Assembly: GCA_900239685.1 (NCBI GenBank)
Contig: OENT01000390.1
Span: forward strand, 1-64,000
Source of the DNA: Rotaria macrura
Lineage: Eukaryota > Rotifera > Eurotatoria > Philodinida > Philodinidae
Direction of reading: 5' to 3'
Length of the DNA: 64,000 nucleotides
The position numbers and the translations under genes were made by a program. Position 1 is the stretch's first letter, and the number at the start of each line of letters is the position of its first letter. Below the pieces are notes generated by a model, which was given only the letters and a program-made list of their open reading frames with translations, did no database searches and was not told the DNA's origin. Below are positions 39,901 through 54,000 of the stretch, one piece after another.

Positions 39901-42143
39901 AACTAGTTAAAAAACGTTGGTTATTACAATCAACTAAAACAACTATGAATGCATCATCCGTATGTTTGACATATGCAACGAAAGTTTTCTTATTTTGATT
40001 TCTATTTAAGAGTGATCGTTCTCATCGGTCAGGTATTTCGGGTATTGAAAATCATATGCAACAACAATTAAATGTTCAACATCAATCGATTAGTAGTGCT
40101 TTTCAAGATTTGAATCAACTCATGCAACAAGTCAGTATGAATATAACGAATCGAAAGACAACAATCAGTTTATACGAAAAACAAAAAAAAACGCTTCATG
40201 AACTTCTAAAGACTTTTGTTCATTTTTCATACAACTGAAATTTATCCTTTGAAATTCGATGCGTGTCTAATGATAAAATACGACTGTCTCTCTCTATCTC
40301 TTCTTTTTGTGTACTCAAAAAGTGAGGACACTAGAATCGGTCAGTGTGTCCGGCCGGCCGTTAACACGATAACTCTTTACAAATACATTCGATTGAGCTG
40401 AAATTTTGTGCACAGAATTGTCTGATGAATATCTCGGTCGAGTTCGAAAATGAGAAGGATCCGACAAGAAATGGCTGAGTTATCGAAAATATTGTCATTA
40501 TTCACCAAGCAATCCCTGAGGTGGGGTACAGGGATTTTTTCAAAAAAAACTTTTTTCTCAGAATTATCCACAACGTTTACAAATCGACTCAGTTTTTAAC
40601 GCTGATTCCGAATCTGATATTAGTTTTGAACCAAATCGAGCTTTCTAAAATAACATCGCCCGAAAAAGGTCTGGAAATAAACAAAAACTGCATCCCGAAA
40701 CTAAATTGTCTAGATATGTCTCAGTTGGTCAGTAGTGTTGGGATTTACCAAATACCTGGTTCTGTAGCTATTTAAAAGGACTATCGAAAGGAAAAAAACC
40801 CGAAGTCAATAGATATTAATATTGACCAAACCATCCCTTTAGGGGTGGTACAGGGATTTTTTCAAAAAAAACTTTTTTCTCAGAATTATCCACAACGTAT
40901 ATAAATTGACACAGCTTTTAACGCTGATTCCGAATCTGATATTAGTTTTGAACCAAATCGCAGCTTTCTAAAAAAATATCGCCCGAAAAAGGTCTGGAAA
41001 TGCACAAAAACTGCATCCAGAAACCAAATGCCTAGATATGTCTCAGATGACTACTAGTTGTGGGGTTTCCCAAGATAATTCATCCGTGCACACATTCTAG
41101 AATGACTGATTTGTCTCATTCACTTTTTGAACTACACATAACTCTCAGACATAAGTCCGAAGTTTTCACATTTATTTTGTTTTCATTCACTCTAGGCTAA
41201 AGACATGGTTTCTATATCGAAAACAATAACAAGTAAAATTCAAGAAAAACGTAATGATTTAACTAGTGATGAGGTAGATGAACATCTTTGACACTTGCGG
41301 AATGTCATTGTTACTATCAATGAAATTTATTATTTAGACAACACGTTTTCGATCTTATCTACTTAGTCTTGGTATTGATAATCCAGTAACAAAAGAATCT
41401 GCTGGTAGTCAATATCATGTATCATTAGCTAGAGAATTAGCATCTGTCTTAGAAAAAGCATTGAAAGTAAGAAAACAATATATTAATAATAGGTAGAAAA
41501 ACTGAGAACAATTTCTAAGGATACAAATGGAATCATGACCTTAAGTGATGCATACTGTCGAATCAATCGTGCTCGTGGTTATGAAGTATGAATACTTTTG
41601 TGTATGGAAACAAATATTGTTTAGAATAATGATTTGTTTAAATCTAGTTGATTTCACCTGAAGATTTACTCAATGCAGCTGTACTTATGGACGAATTAAA
41701 TTTACCTGTAAGGTGAGATCTTCATTTGATAAGTATTTTTTTTTACGTTTGAAAACACATAGAACTACTCGACAATTTCTATTTAGATTACGAGTATTAA
41801 CTTCAGGCACGAAAAGTTTTGAATTGAGACATAGAAATGAAGAGAAAGATTTACAAGAAATTGCCAATCTTGTATGTATTCTTGTTATTTGAATAGGATT
41901 TTATATTTTCTAAATATTTAATTAGGTAAAATCATTGAAATCGATGAGTGCAGATCAATTAGCTAATCATAATGGTATTCCTCTTATAGTTGCTCGAGAA
42001 AGGTATGATATGGATATTAATTACTAATTCATGTACGTTCTCTGTTGTTCTTTTTGATTAGATTGATTGCCGCTGAAACAAATGGTTTACTATGTCGTGA
42101 TGATTCGATTGAAGGACTTAGATTTTATCCGAATCTATTTTGA
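36986..42143 (+). CDS. VPS36: vacuolar protein sorting protein 36 (ESCRT-II subunit)
   Basis: ESCRT-II component that binds ubiquitin and phosphoinositides on endosomes and helps sort cargo into multivesicular bodies. Thirteen exons: 36986-37084, 37133-37201, 37253-37314, 39711-39825, 39879-39959, 40011-40130, 41196-41273, 41338-41466, 41493-41585, 41648-41712, 41787-41871, 41926-42002, 42062-42143; 384 residues in phase (human 386). The N-terminal GLUE domain starts [14 protein letters not shown] and runs through GVSIYDG and [16 protein letters not shown] coiled segment follows, then tandem winged helices with [17 protein letters not shown] and a C terminus [17 protein letters not shown] that is nearly invariant in the family. 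Introns 3 (2.4 kb) and 6 (1.07 kb) are long; intron 6 carries a repeat insertion. AATAAA is at about 42217. It starts only 230 bp after MCM7 on the same strand. Confidence 0.96.
37315..39710. other. VPS36 intron 3 (2.4 kb)
   Basis: Unusually long intron splitting the GLUE domain between SLSS and the KARLV segment. It contains A+T-rich DNA with no recognised repeat ends or gene. Two minus-strand frames (37909-38100 and 38403-38591) are weakly alike (E.E.IF and MRN/MSRN positions), which may be chance or decayed repeats. Confidence 0.6.
40308..41170 (+). mobile_element. repeat copy A (TGTG...CACA element) in VPS36 intron 6
   Basis: 863 bp starting TGTGTACTCAAAAAGTGAG and ending GAAGTTTTCACA. 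Two other copies are in this window (49356-49912 and 59600-60452, both reversed). It contains CCGGCCGGCC near one end, and an internal ~320-bp unit beginning near GTACAGGGATTTTTTC that is present twice. Short T tracts flank the ends. TG...CA borders with short flanking duplications would fit a solo long terminal repeat, but a non-autonomous DNA element is equally possible. Probably non-coding: frames within it are short. Confidence 0.72.
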
Positions 42144-44345
42144 TTCTATTCTTTCTTTTCATTTATATTTATTAAATATGTATCTTTTCGTATTTGCCAC
42201 ATATAAAAAAAAACAAAATAAACATTGAACAGTATTTATTTTCTACATATCTAACAAGTACAATGAATACGTGTGTTCTACACGTTTCTCATTTGTACTT
42301 TTTTTCAAAGTATTCTCCAACAAATGAATATGTATGCTTTAAAATTTTTCGTCGGATCGATAAAGATCTGATCTATATCCTTACAATAGATGTGTGTAGT
42401 ATACACATGACATACGATAGAAAATTATCTTTTCGATCACATGTGTCATTAGTAGAATTATCTGAATAGATCTATAAATACTATCTATCAAACCGAGATA
42501 GATAATAGTTCATCGTATGTACTATTTACTTCAACTTAGACTCAACGACATTTACGTTACAACGAATTATTTTACATGTGATCAAATTCTGACAAAAATA
42601 ATCTAAATTTAGAAACGATCAATCATAATTTATTACAAATCATTTACGATATTGTGTACTAAATTGATTTTTAAGCAAAAAAAAAAACTAACTTGATCAA
42701 AACATCATATTTAGAAAGTTTGTCACTAGTAGATTTAATACAATCAGTACATTAGTAATGAGCATTAATCGACAACAACTCGAGTACGTGATCATGTTTT
42801 CTTTTTTTTTTACTTTTCGAAAAATTCATTGTATTAGAAAAGAAAGAAAAAAAATCTAATGCAAACCATGTTAAAGACAAATATCAAAAACAAGAATTTA
42901 TGATTGAAATTTGTTATCTCATACAAAATTTCTCAAAAACATTAAATGTATTTTCATTTGTATTGAAATATCGATCATTATTCATTTTAGGCAAGATTAG
43001 TGAGAAAGGAAATTTTATTACATACATGATTGAATTTAAGCATCGATTGCATGTTAATATGATTACATTCATAATTCTCTAATGAAATATACGTAGAAAC
43101 AAGATTGAAAAATACATCAAATTCTTTTTGTTTCATCTCTCTTCGCCATGCCTTAAACCATATCCTTCTATTAATGAAAATATTTCTCTTGTGAATATTC
43201 ATTCATTTTGTTGTTAATATTTTCTCATTGTTCAAAATATCAATTAGATTTTTCTTTCGAAATAAAACAAGTTTTTTCTTGTTTGTAATAATTAACATCT
43301 ATATACATGACGATACTTATGAATGAATACATATGTAATATTAGTTAATTTAGTTGCCTCATATATATATATATAATGATAATCGATTCTTTTACATTGT
43401 CGATTAGTATAGTCATTTTAACAATATGATTAAGAAAATAGAGAATAATTATCTTGGAACGCATATGTTTAGTTATTGAATACGTAGAACAGATTATTCA
43501 TGACAACGTATATACAATAAACGATAAATATAAGAATAACAATATGTAACCTTCACCGTTTAAGTCAACTAGAACGCAAATTACTTTCGTTAAGAAATAT
43601 ATATATGGTTGATGATTAACATTTTCTTCCTCAAATTTATATTATCAATCAATCATAAAAATGATACCTACGAAAACATCAATACTAATCATATCCATAC
43701 GAAATTACTATTCTAACTTTTGAATAGTGTAGAAAACGAATATTAGTTAACCGAAAACTGTTTAAGTATCTTATTCAATATTCCGATCGTTTATAACTGA
43801 CTCCTACAGCTATTACATACAAGAAAAGAAAAACACAAGAAGAACAAGAATATAGATTAATGTATATATATATATATATAATTATTGAAGAACAATAAGT
43901 ATTGACATTGGATATATTACACAAGCGTCTTCGTCAGACAAAAAAAAATTCACTGTTTGTCATTGACAAAAATCGCACAGAAAAAAGAAAAAACAAAACA
44001 GGACACGATACACAGAAGATAGTGACAAGTAATAGAAAACAAAGAATCGTGAACATACATATATACGTTTTAAATAAAGAATTATTTGATCCTCTCATTT
44101 GGATTTTTTTTCTTTTCAACAATAATTTGTATAAGAAAATCATTTGCTAATTAATATATTGCCACAAAAAAAAAAAAACTTCTTTTTTCTTTTCTTCGAA
44201 TACATGCAAAAAAATTAATAAACAAGAAAAAGAAAATGTCTCGTCTCGATCGAGAACAATAGAAGACAATATGTATGAGCTAAAAGAAAACATAGCAAAA
44301 ATAGAGTTTGTTTGTTTTTATTCTTCTTCAATCTATGAAGTATTT
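42144..44345. other. intergenic between convergent VPS36 and Numb
   Basis: 2.2 kb shared 3' region. Very A+T-rich with TA microsatellites (about 43365 and 43863-43880). No gene recognised. Confidence 0.55.
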
Positions 44346-47028
44346 TCATCGTCGTATAAGATCATCATCGAATGGATTTGTACCACGTTTAGGTGTAAAT
44401 ATTGTTGGTTGTCGATGATTGATATTTGGAGATTGAGCTTGAGCAGCCATTGAATAACCATACGGTGAAAATGGATTTGTTGGATTGTTACTTTGAACAA
44501 GAGCATTTAAATTTGAATTGAATGCATCATTGATCGATGTTATCGGTGGTGTTTTTAAATCATAGTGTTCGTGTATTGGATCATTAATAATTGTATGTTG
44601 ATTTGTTGATAGATTTTCATTTGTATAGATATTGTGATTTGTGGTCATGTTTGATGATGTTGGAATGAATGAAGATTTCGCTATGGTTGTAGCTTGAGAA
44701 TAAAGATTATTGTTTTGATTGATATTTGTTGAATCAATTAACGATAGTTTATTAAGATCATTTGATGTTAAAATAGGTTCAGTTTCTTCCAAAACTGAAA
44801 TCCAAAAAAAATAAAAAAATCTTGCACTTGTTTTGAAAATCTTTTACTTGTATTCGTAGATAAATCTCTATGTTTAGCTTCTTGTATTGATGGTAAATCA
44901 CTGTGTCGTAACGAAGTCTGTCGTTTAAAATTGCCGATTGATGCTTGATTAAGATCACCTAAACGAAGTGATGCACTACGAATAAATGAATCAGATTCGT
45001 TTCCTTTCGGTCGTGGCCTTTCAATGGGACCATTTTTTTGTGTCGATGAATTTATAAGATTTGATGTTGTCGTTGAATTATACGGAATTGGTTCTGTTGA
45101 AATTAAATAGAAAAAAATAAATCAATAGGAAAATCTTATGAAACAAACTAACCAGCAATAATAGCACTTTGTGGATCAATAATACGTTCGGTTATTGTTG
45201 TCGTACGAAACGAACCAAAACGTGTAAAAGATGTACCATTTTGAGAATATTCAACAGTTACACTACATTCACGATCACGTTTTTGTTTTCGTTCCAAACA
45301 TATTTGAAATGCGCAACCAACAGCATGACTTAATCGTTCACCCTATACGAGAATTTCACGTTGAATTCTATGCTTTCGCCTTCTGTCGAAATCTCAACAC
45401 TTTCCAAAACTAGATCTTTTTTTTTTAACTCTAAATAAAACATATGTTGAAGTGTAAAACAAAACATCAGTAGAAGCAATGTTAACAAGACTTAATCACT
45501 TCCATGTCTGTTACCAAAGATTTTGTTTTCGTTTCTTCTCTCAATAGGTCAATGTGTCACTAACTATTGATTAGATTTCAACATGCAATATATATATATC
45601 GATAAACATTCGTTACGATGTATGAACATAATTTTCAACGTGTCTAGATAGAATAAAACGTAATTTCGTGAGATAAGTTATGCAAGAGTAAAATAATCAA
45701 ACATTTCTATCTATATTATCGTCTATGATAATGAATCATTTTCGTTCGTGTTTTGTAGTAGATCTTGTTTTAAGGTCATGAAAAATTATTCTTGATTTTT
45801 TTTTAATGTTTTGAATTTTCAAGTTATTGCAAGAGACGAAATAGTTTCCATACCGAATCTTTGATAGCAAGAAAACCATGACAAAGCCATCGACGTGTTG
45901 TACCATCACGACATATATATGCAAAACCTTTATCATGATGTCGATCGGGAGCACAAAAAGAAACTTTTTCAATGGTTTGATCGACAATAAGGCCCTATAT
46001 TGAAGCCAAAGAAAAAAATATAGAATGAATATTTCTTGACCTTTTCTTATCGTTGTTTTTCATTAGTGTAATAGTATTTTTATTTTTCGAACGACAAACC
46101 TTATTTGTTTCATCAACAACTCGAAGTGCATCACCAGATATATGTAAAACAGCTTTAATATGTTTTAATTTTTGCTAGAATATTTCAACAATAAAGAATT
46201 CATATTAATTAAAATTAACTTTTCATAATTACATTTAATAGAGCTTGTATAGCTTGTTCACAAACATGCATTCCTCGTGATTCTTGAACTTCAACACTTC
46301 CCAGATACTAATGAGAATGTTTTTAAGAGATTTTGAATTATTCATAGATGTTTTTCTTTTACTTTAACATTAAAACTACAAGCACCAGCACGTACAGATT
46401 TTTCATCATCTTGCCATTGTGGAGGTTTATTTTCAGTTGATGCTGTTGTTGATGTGGTGACTGTTGTTGTATTATTACCGTTTTTAGTTGGCGTTGCATG
46501 ATTGTTATCATTCAATGTTGTATTACCTTTTTTTCTACTACGAAAACTTAATGTACGTCTTAATCTATCCATTTGACGATATTTTTTTCTTCGGATTAAT
46601 TCAGTATTTAATTGTGACGGTAAATTTTTTGCTTGATCGTCTGAAAAAATGAAAAGAAGACATCTTCATTTGTCTTGAAGACAAAACTAATAACGTTAGA
46701 TTATGCAAGCAGAAGAATCATGCAAATATTAATAAAAAAAAAAATTAAATTAAGAAAAACATTAGTATTATTATATGAAAAGATTTGTTTTCTTTGAGAC
46801 TATGTTAAAGAGTAAAATCAATATAAAATTTTATTTATCATGCAAAAAAACATGCCTTAATCAATGGGTTAATATAATCGATTACGTTCGTTTTGTTGTT
46901 TATTATTTTACATACTAAGCCTAGTTTTTACCTGATCCTATCGGTGGTAGTGCTCCATTTGTTGATGGCACCGATGTCGATGGACAATATCGTTGTGACT
47001 GTGAACGGCGCGAATGTTGAGCGCCCAT
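44346..47028 (-). CDS. numb: Numb, PTB-domain endocytic adaptor
   Basis: Membrane-associated adaptor that antagonises Notch and is partitioned unequally in dividing cells. Eight minus-strand exons: 47028-46932, 46640-46363, 46307-46233, 46174-46100, 45994-45854, 45342-45153, 45093-44848, 44794-44346; 516 residues in phase. The start MGAQHSRR fits an N-myristoylation site (Gly2, Ser6), as in fly Numb. A basic stretch [15 protein letters not shown] precedes the PTB domain (about 107-255), which includes [66 protein letters not shown] and [12 protein letters not shown]. The Ser/Thr/Asn-rich tail has two Asn-Pro-Phe motifs (TNPFSPYG and a terminal [11 protein letters not shown]) that bind EH-domain endocytic proteins. 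RSASLRLG and KRQTSLR resemble the aPKC phosphorylation sites of the family. The 511-bp intron 45343-45853 holds nothing recognised. Confidence 0.96.
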
Positions 47029-48038
47029 ATGTATATTTTTATTATATGTTTATATTTTATATGTATATGTATTTTGTTCCGTATTCGTGCAAAACTACTT
47101 AAAAAAATCAAGGAATTACGCAGGGTGAACACAAAAACTAATGTCAAAAATCAAAACGCTGACAATATAGATCTTCATTTTACAGACCGTAAACAAATAA
47201 CATACCTGATAAGAATTTTAATTTACAATCATCTAAAATATTTTAGATTATTTCTTGAAGTTCAATTCATGATTATTAGTACACTCAAGCAAGATAAATA
47301 TTTTCCTTTCTAATAGAACATATGTCTTAGAAAGAAGAAGTGGCAATGAAAAGAGAAGAAAAAACACTCATGGATTGATAGAATATAAATCCTAATCGAT
47401 AATAGAAAAAAAAAGAAATAAACGAAGAATAGAGATACAAAATGTCACTATGTAGAATAGATTGATTCGTTTTAATAAAAAAAGTACAGCACACCATACA
47501 TCAATGACCTTCTTGAATGACGACGTGAAGGAACGTCATCCATGGTGCATATTTAGAAACATTAATACACGTTTTTATGTCCTCAATATTAAAAGGATAT
47601 ACATTCTTATTTTTTCCTTTGATAGATTCTCGATTGAAATACCGAGAAAAAGGAGTTGGCAATACTAAGTAATTGATACAGAAAGCAAACGAAACAATAA
47701 GGAATGAACAATAAATCTCAATTGAGAAATTTCCTCTCCTATCATATTCGTCTATAGTTTCCTACGTCTAACGCTATCAGAGAAGAAAAACAAATAAATG
47801 ATAAATAATACGAGGAGCCACAAAAAAAAACGAGAGATATAGTTGTCGCTACAAAAGAAAGTCGACTATGCGCGTGCATAATATAAATAAATATACATGT
47901 GGCGCTATGTTTCATTCGTTTATATATTGGATTAAAATGTGGACAAATCAAAAAGAGTTGATAATTATTTACTTATTTTGTGTTTGTTGGTACTGTTCTT
48001 TTTTTTTTCTTCTGGTAGAGTGCATCGCTTGATTAACA
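47029..48038. promoter_or_regulatory. shared divergent promoter region, Numb / TASOR-like gene
   Basis: About 1 kb separating the ATGs of two divergently transcribed genes, so both promoters must lie here or in 5' introns. A+T-rich; pyrimidine tracts precede 48040. No specific motif recognised. Confidence 0.5.
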
Positions 48039-51000
48039 ATGACGGATGACAATGTAATTGAAAATGAAGCTACTAATGATAATACCAATGCAACACTAGA
48101 GAATTATCATCAACTACCACCACCACCGCCACCACCATCTTTAAGTATGTTTAATATTTCATTTTATAGGCATGCAATATAATTTTGAGAATCAGTATTC
48201 AAAACTTTCTGTTCATCAATCGTAATGAATCTAAAATACAGTGTCCTTTTTCTTTTCTTCTATTAACACAAACTACTACAATTTTGCAAAAGATAATCTC
48301 GTTGAGAATCAATAAGTCTGAGTTTTATCTAGTCTCGTGCATGTCAACGATTCGATTAGAAATGAATAAGTATTGATATACAAGAAAATCGAATATCTTC
48401 GAGTGTTCTACAGTGACTATTCGTTTGTAATGCATCAATATTAAGTACGTGCTAAGAGTAATGTTTAGTATTTGAGTACATCTAGTTAACCTTTCAATAG
48501 GAAATCGGTATATGAATATCCTGATATCATCAAATGTTTTAATCTTGTGATAAATGTGCAAGATGTTCTTGTCATCATATAAGGAAATATCGCAAAAAAA
48601 AGAAGACTTCTTATTTTGAATATCATTAATGATATCAAAATATAGTTTCCAGATCGCAAGACTTTCTACGCATCAAACTCTGATTTCTATATATGACATG
48701 ACAGAAAAAAAGAACAATTCTATTATGATTGCTAGAACTCATGTGTTCCCTATGAAACGAGAACGTCATTGACAGCTGGAAGACATCGTTTCTTTCAAAG
48801 AATCATCTGTTTTCTATCAAGTTGGCTAATTCAAATAGATTTCTATACTTGAATTCAACTTCGTCTAAGTTTCGAATTGAATCGAACGACTATTTCTCTA
48901 ACTATTTAAAAAACTCAAATTGAAAATGTGTTGAATTCTGAGAAGTTTTTTTCTTGGTACTTATATTCATGAAATCGTAGTACTCAGTCGGAGGTTAGTA
49001 TTCTCTGCATGACAGCAAAGAACTTCGAAGGACGACCTGTCACTTCGTCAGGATTGTAGTGTTTTATAGTATTCATTTGCCGTCAGAAAAAAAAAACAGA
49101 AATAATTATTCAACGTTTGAATTTGTTTCTGGTTGAAGGATATGCTTGAGACATAATGGGTAAGATTACAGATTGAAACGATTTGTCATAGGTTCTTAGA
49201 AACATAGTATGTGGAATTTACATGTAGTTTAAATCTTCTGTAATATAGAAAAAGATCGAGTCTGTGAAAGTTTTTCTCTTTCTTATTGAAATATAAATTG
49301 CCTACGAAAATTATGATTTGGATTTTTACTCATATTAAACGTAATAGAAAATAAATGTGAAAACTTCGGACTTATGTCCGAGAGTTATGTGTACTTCAAA
49401 AAGTGAATGAGACAGATCAGTCATTCTAGAATGTGTGCACGGATGAAGTATCTTGGTAAACCTTTTTGGGAAACTCCAAAACTACTGATCATCTCAGACA
49501 TTTCTAGACATCTAGTTTCTGGATGCAGTTTTTGTGCATTTCCAGACCTTTTTTTGGCGATATTCTTTTAGAAAGCTCGATTTGGTTCAAAACTAATATC
49601 AGATTCGGAATCAGCGTTAAAAACTGAGTCGATTTATATACGTTGTGGATTATTCAGAGAAAAAAGTTTTTGTTGTGAAAAAATCGCTGTACCCCACCTC
49701 AGGGATTGCTTGGTGAAAAATGACAATTTTTTCGATAACTCAGCCATTTCTTGCCAGATCCTTCTCATCTTCGAACTCGACCGATATATTCATCAGACCA
49801 TTTTGTGCACAAAATTTCAGCTCAATCGAATGTATTTGTAAAGAGTTATCGTGTAAACGGCCGGCCGGACACACTGACCGATTCTAGAGTGTACTCACTT
49901 TTTGAGTACACAAAAAGACATTCAACAATTTGCTCGAAATAAATTCAGGAGATACGCTTGCATATGTATTCATATTTATTTATTCTTTTTTTTTTTGTTA
50001 GAATTAATATTAGAAACGAGTAACAATTCAATAATTGAACGCAACATTCATCGAGTATTGCGTAAACATTTTCTTGAACAACGATCAATAACATGGAAAC
50101 CGGTCAAAGTTGAATTAGTTGTTAATACACAATTGAAGGATGACTTTTTCGGTATGTATTTTACTCGTTGCGAAGAATTTTCTATTTCCTACTGTTACTG
50201 TTGCGTTCAATTTTTAAATAAGAATAAAATTGGTAAGTATTTCATCGCTCCTATATATTCATTTTCAGTATCTTATCATTTTCTCAAGACTAATTATATA
50301 CGAGATTTAATATTTATTTTATTTCTATCATTATCGTAGACAAGAACAATACGTTTGTTACGTTATATTTACCATTCTAAGAATAATTTACGTATATTTC
50401 ACATCGTATTCTAAATTTTATTTTATTTTTATATATACCGCTTTATAAAATAATCGGTTTTACGTGTGTTTATACGCACTATTACTATTCAACATACGAT
50501 CTAGTATATTTTTTTAGTTATCCTTCTGTGTACATTTGCACCTATCGAGATATTTTAACACAAACACTTGTATGTGTACATACATACATATATATATATA
50601 TAGATATATATATATATATATATACTTATATTCTTTTCATTTTAATGTAGTGGGACGCTTTGAATGTTTCTTTTTCAATTGCAGTCTCAAACGTGTTTTA
50701 ATGTATCAGTTTTTGCAAAAGTTGATTTATCGTATACACAGTTATAACATTATGCATGTTAACCAAAAAATAAATGGTCGATAAGAAAATTCTCTTTGTG
50801 AAATGTTTACTAAAACACATAATTTACTAACTTGATGTTTTCTTTGCATGCTTATTGCAATTAGAATAGATGATTTTTTTTTCTCTATCGAAACAATCGT
50901 ATAATTTTTCAGATGGATAATTGCTTCTATTCATTAATTTATATATGTATATATATAGAAAGAGACTTGAACCACCCATATACACATACACACACACTCA

Positions 51001-54000
51001 CATACATATGTATATATTGACACATAAGAAAATGCAATATGCATGGTCCACTGAAAACTGAGGCAAATAAAAGAATTTCTCATTGTTCACTTTTTTTTTT
51101 GTTTGTTGTATGAATAATTCTAATCGATAATTTTTAAAAAAAAGCACTCATCATGGTTTTAATCGAAATATTTTCTACTGCTTTGTTGTAGGTTTATTGC
51201 ATGTGTGTTGTCTCTTATTATATTTTACGCATTTCCGACACATTCAAATATATCTAACGTTGACAGTTGCAGAGTGTGTGTCTACATATACCTATACGTG
51301 TATATATATATATATACATGTATGTACGTGCGTGCTGTCTTTACTTCTTATTTTGCGTGCATATGCTCGCAAATATTGTTAGTGGCAGCATGTGCTCCTC
51401 TTATTACAAATATACGAGTAAATTTCATTCACCGTTCATGTGTCAAAAACTTTGATTTGCTGCTTGTTGATATCCCTACAGTTAAATGACAACCGTAATT
51501 AATATAGGGTAGAAAACTTTGGTAATTCTCTGTTTATATCTATCTAAATTTAAATGTGTTGTGTTTATAAATATCATTATTATTGTTATTATATAATTCT
51601 GGCCTACTGACACACGTATACACTTTGTACGAAAATAGTTGAACATGCCTCTCAAACAAATTTTTTCTTTCTCTATGTACATCTTTCTGTCTCTCTTAGT
51701 TTGATATGGTGTTTGATGATATATGCTTGCTTTTATCTTTGCTAATTTGGTTTTAATAATTATTTTTTAAATTTACTTAAATTTCTTTTCTGATTTTCTT
51801 TTCTTTATTTCATTATGTATTTTAGTTATACGTAAAAGATTCGAAAAAGCATCGGGTGGTAATCGATCTGAATTCGAAGAACATTATGGATTTCTCATAG
51901 AAAACGACGTTCAAGTAAATGATATATGTAACTATGGTTATAATTGTACAGAAACTTCATTCAATGTTCTAGGTAAATATAGAAATGATTTTGTTTTTGT
52001 GACTCCTGAAACACACATTCTTTTATGTTTATATATTGATTTACTCAGTGAGAAAGAAAAAAAAACTTCAGTTAAACGAAAAAATAAAAAACTAGATATT
52101 TGCTGCGGGCTTAACGTTTTTTAACTAAACATAATTTGTGTTCTCATATGTGCAAATTTATACACACACACACATATATATATATATATTTGCTTGCTTA
52201 CCTTCTCCCTTAAACCCTCTAAGACACACATACTATCTATATGTATGATCTAGTATGTATGTGTGTAATAACTTGGAAATCTTGCTCATAATTATTCGTA
52301 AGTATCTATGTATCACTATCATTCAATATAGATCGCTCTATATCTATCTCTGTTTTTCTCACTTACCATTTGTTTATTTTCTGTTTCGCTCTAAATGGTT
52401 GTTACATAAGCGCGCAAGCTATTCATATATACATATATATACATATATATATATATATCGGTTATTGTTTTTGTTTTTGTCAAAATTCTATTTAATAATT
52501 ATTAAAACAAAAAAAAACAACCAAGCTCTCACTTTGCATTATTATCATTGATCGTGATTCGATTTTACTAATCCTTAGAAGAAAAAAAAATTACATATAA
52601 TAATCTAGCAGCATCTTGTATTCTTTTTTCAAATCCCCTTTATGCTATTGTTGTGTGTGTTTACACATATTTTGTTCGTTTAAATGTCTTTCTTTTATTT
52701 TATTATTGAAAAACGTTTTTGTATATTTGCACATTCAAAAAAAAAAACCAAAAAGAACAAATTTGATCCTAAATGCACATTCTTCACTGATGTTATTTTT
52801 TTCTATTACTAACCATTAAAAAAAATAAATGATTATTGCCGGCGCCGCACGTTTTCAAAAGAAAAAAAAGAATAAAGTTTCTAGAATTTGCTTGCATGTG
52901 CTCTCTGTCTTTGTCTCTCTTTCTCTCTCTCTCTCTTTCTTCTTGCTGTTAATTTGTGTTTTGTATTTTTTTTAATTGGTATACGGGTCTTCTTACACGT
53001 AGACATATATATTTATATAAATGCACACTTGCATGGGGCTTTGTTATTTAATTTGTATTCTCTTTTTTATACTGTATAGAAAAAATCTTTGTTTTTTGCT
53101 ATATTAAAAAGAAAGACATATTTGTGTGTGTGTTTGTGTGTTTTAAATATTCGTTTAGGTTCGATCAAGATATTCTGTTCAATTGGATGAATATGAAACA
53201 AGCAACAACGTGAGTTTCAACCGATGACAAAATCTCGAGCTTAACACCGCCTGTTCTCCTACTTCTTCTGTCCCTTCACCCGTGTCAACCGCCGTCGCAT
53301 ATACCAATTTTTTTCATGTAATATATTTCACATGGTTCATCATCATCATCTTCATCATCATCTAGCTAACACATTTATTTATATTAAATACTAAGCTTGC
53401 GTCTATTTTTAGTATTTATAGTGGTGATTTATGTGCTATTTTTTTTTCGTCCCTCTTTTTGCCACCCTCGTGAGTTTTAAGGTCTGTGTGTCTGTGTGTG
53501 TTCGTATGAGTAGTTTTGTATGTTGTCATATATCTTGGAACTTGTTTTGCACCTATTAGTTTTTTTTTTCTCGTTAATTACTGAGTAGATTATGAATCGT
53601 ATCGAAGAATTCGAAATGATTAAGATGAGAAATATTTTCGTCTACAATTGTCGAAGAATAATTGTGTATTAATTGGAAAAAAAAACAGAATGATTAGACC
53701 TATACTAGGAAAGAAATTCTTGAGATGAATTCATATGGTGAACTTGTTTGTTCATGTATCATATTTTTCAATAAGTATGACTAAAATTAAAAAAAAAGAA
53801 AATTATTTTTATACATCAAATTTCTAGTTATGTTTGCTTGTCACAATTCATTTAAATCATTTTTTTTCGTATTTGAATGCTTATTGTTTTAAGTTAATCT
53901 CCATTGACATGTTTTCAAATGACGCCAATCCTCCTTTGTGTATGTCTGTGTTTGACAATTATTACCGATATCTTTATATTTATATATAGATATATACATA

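Noticed and set aside
51197-53079. Several frames of 60-100 codons in the TASOR-like introns
   Set aside because: They consist of translated TA, CA and CT microsatellites.
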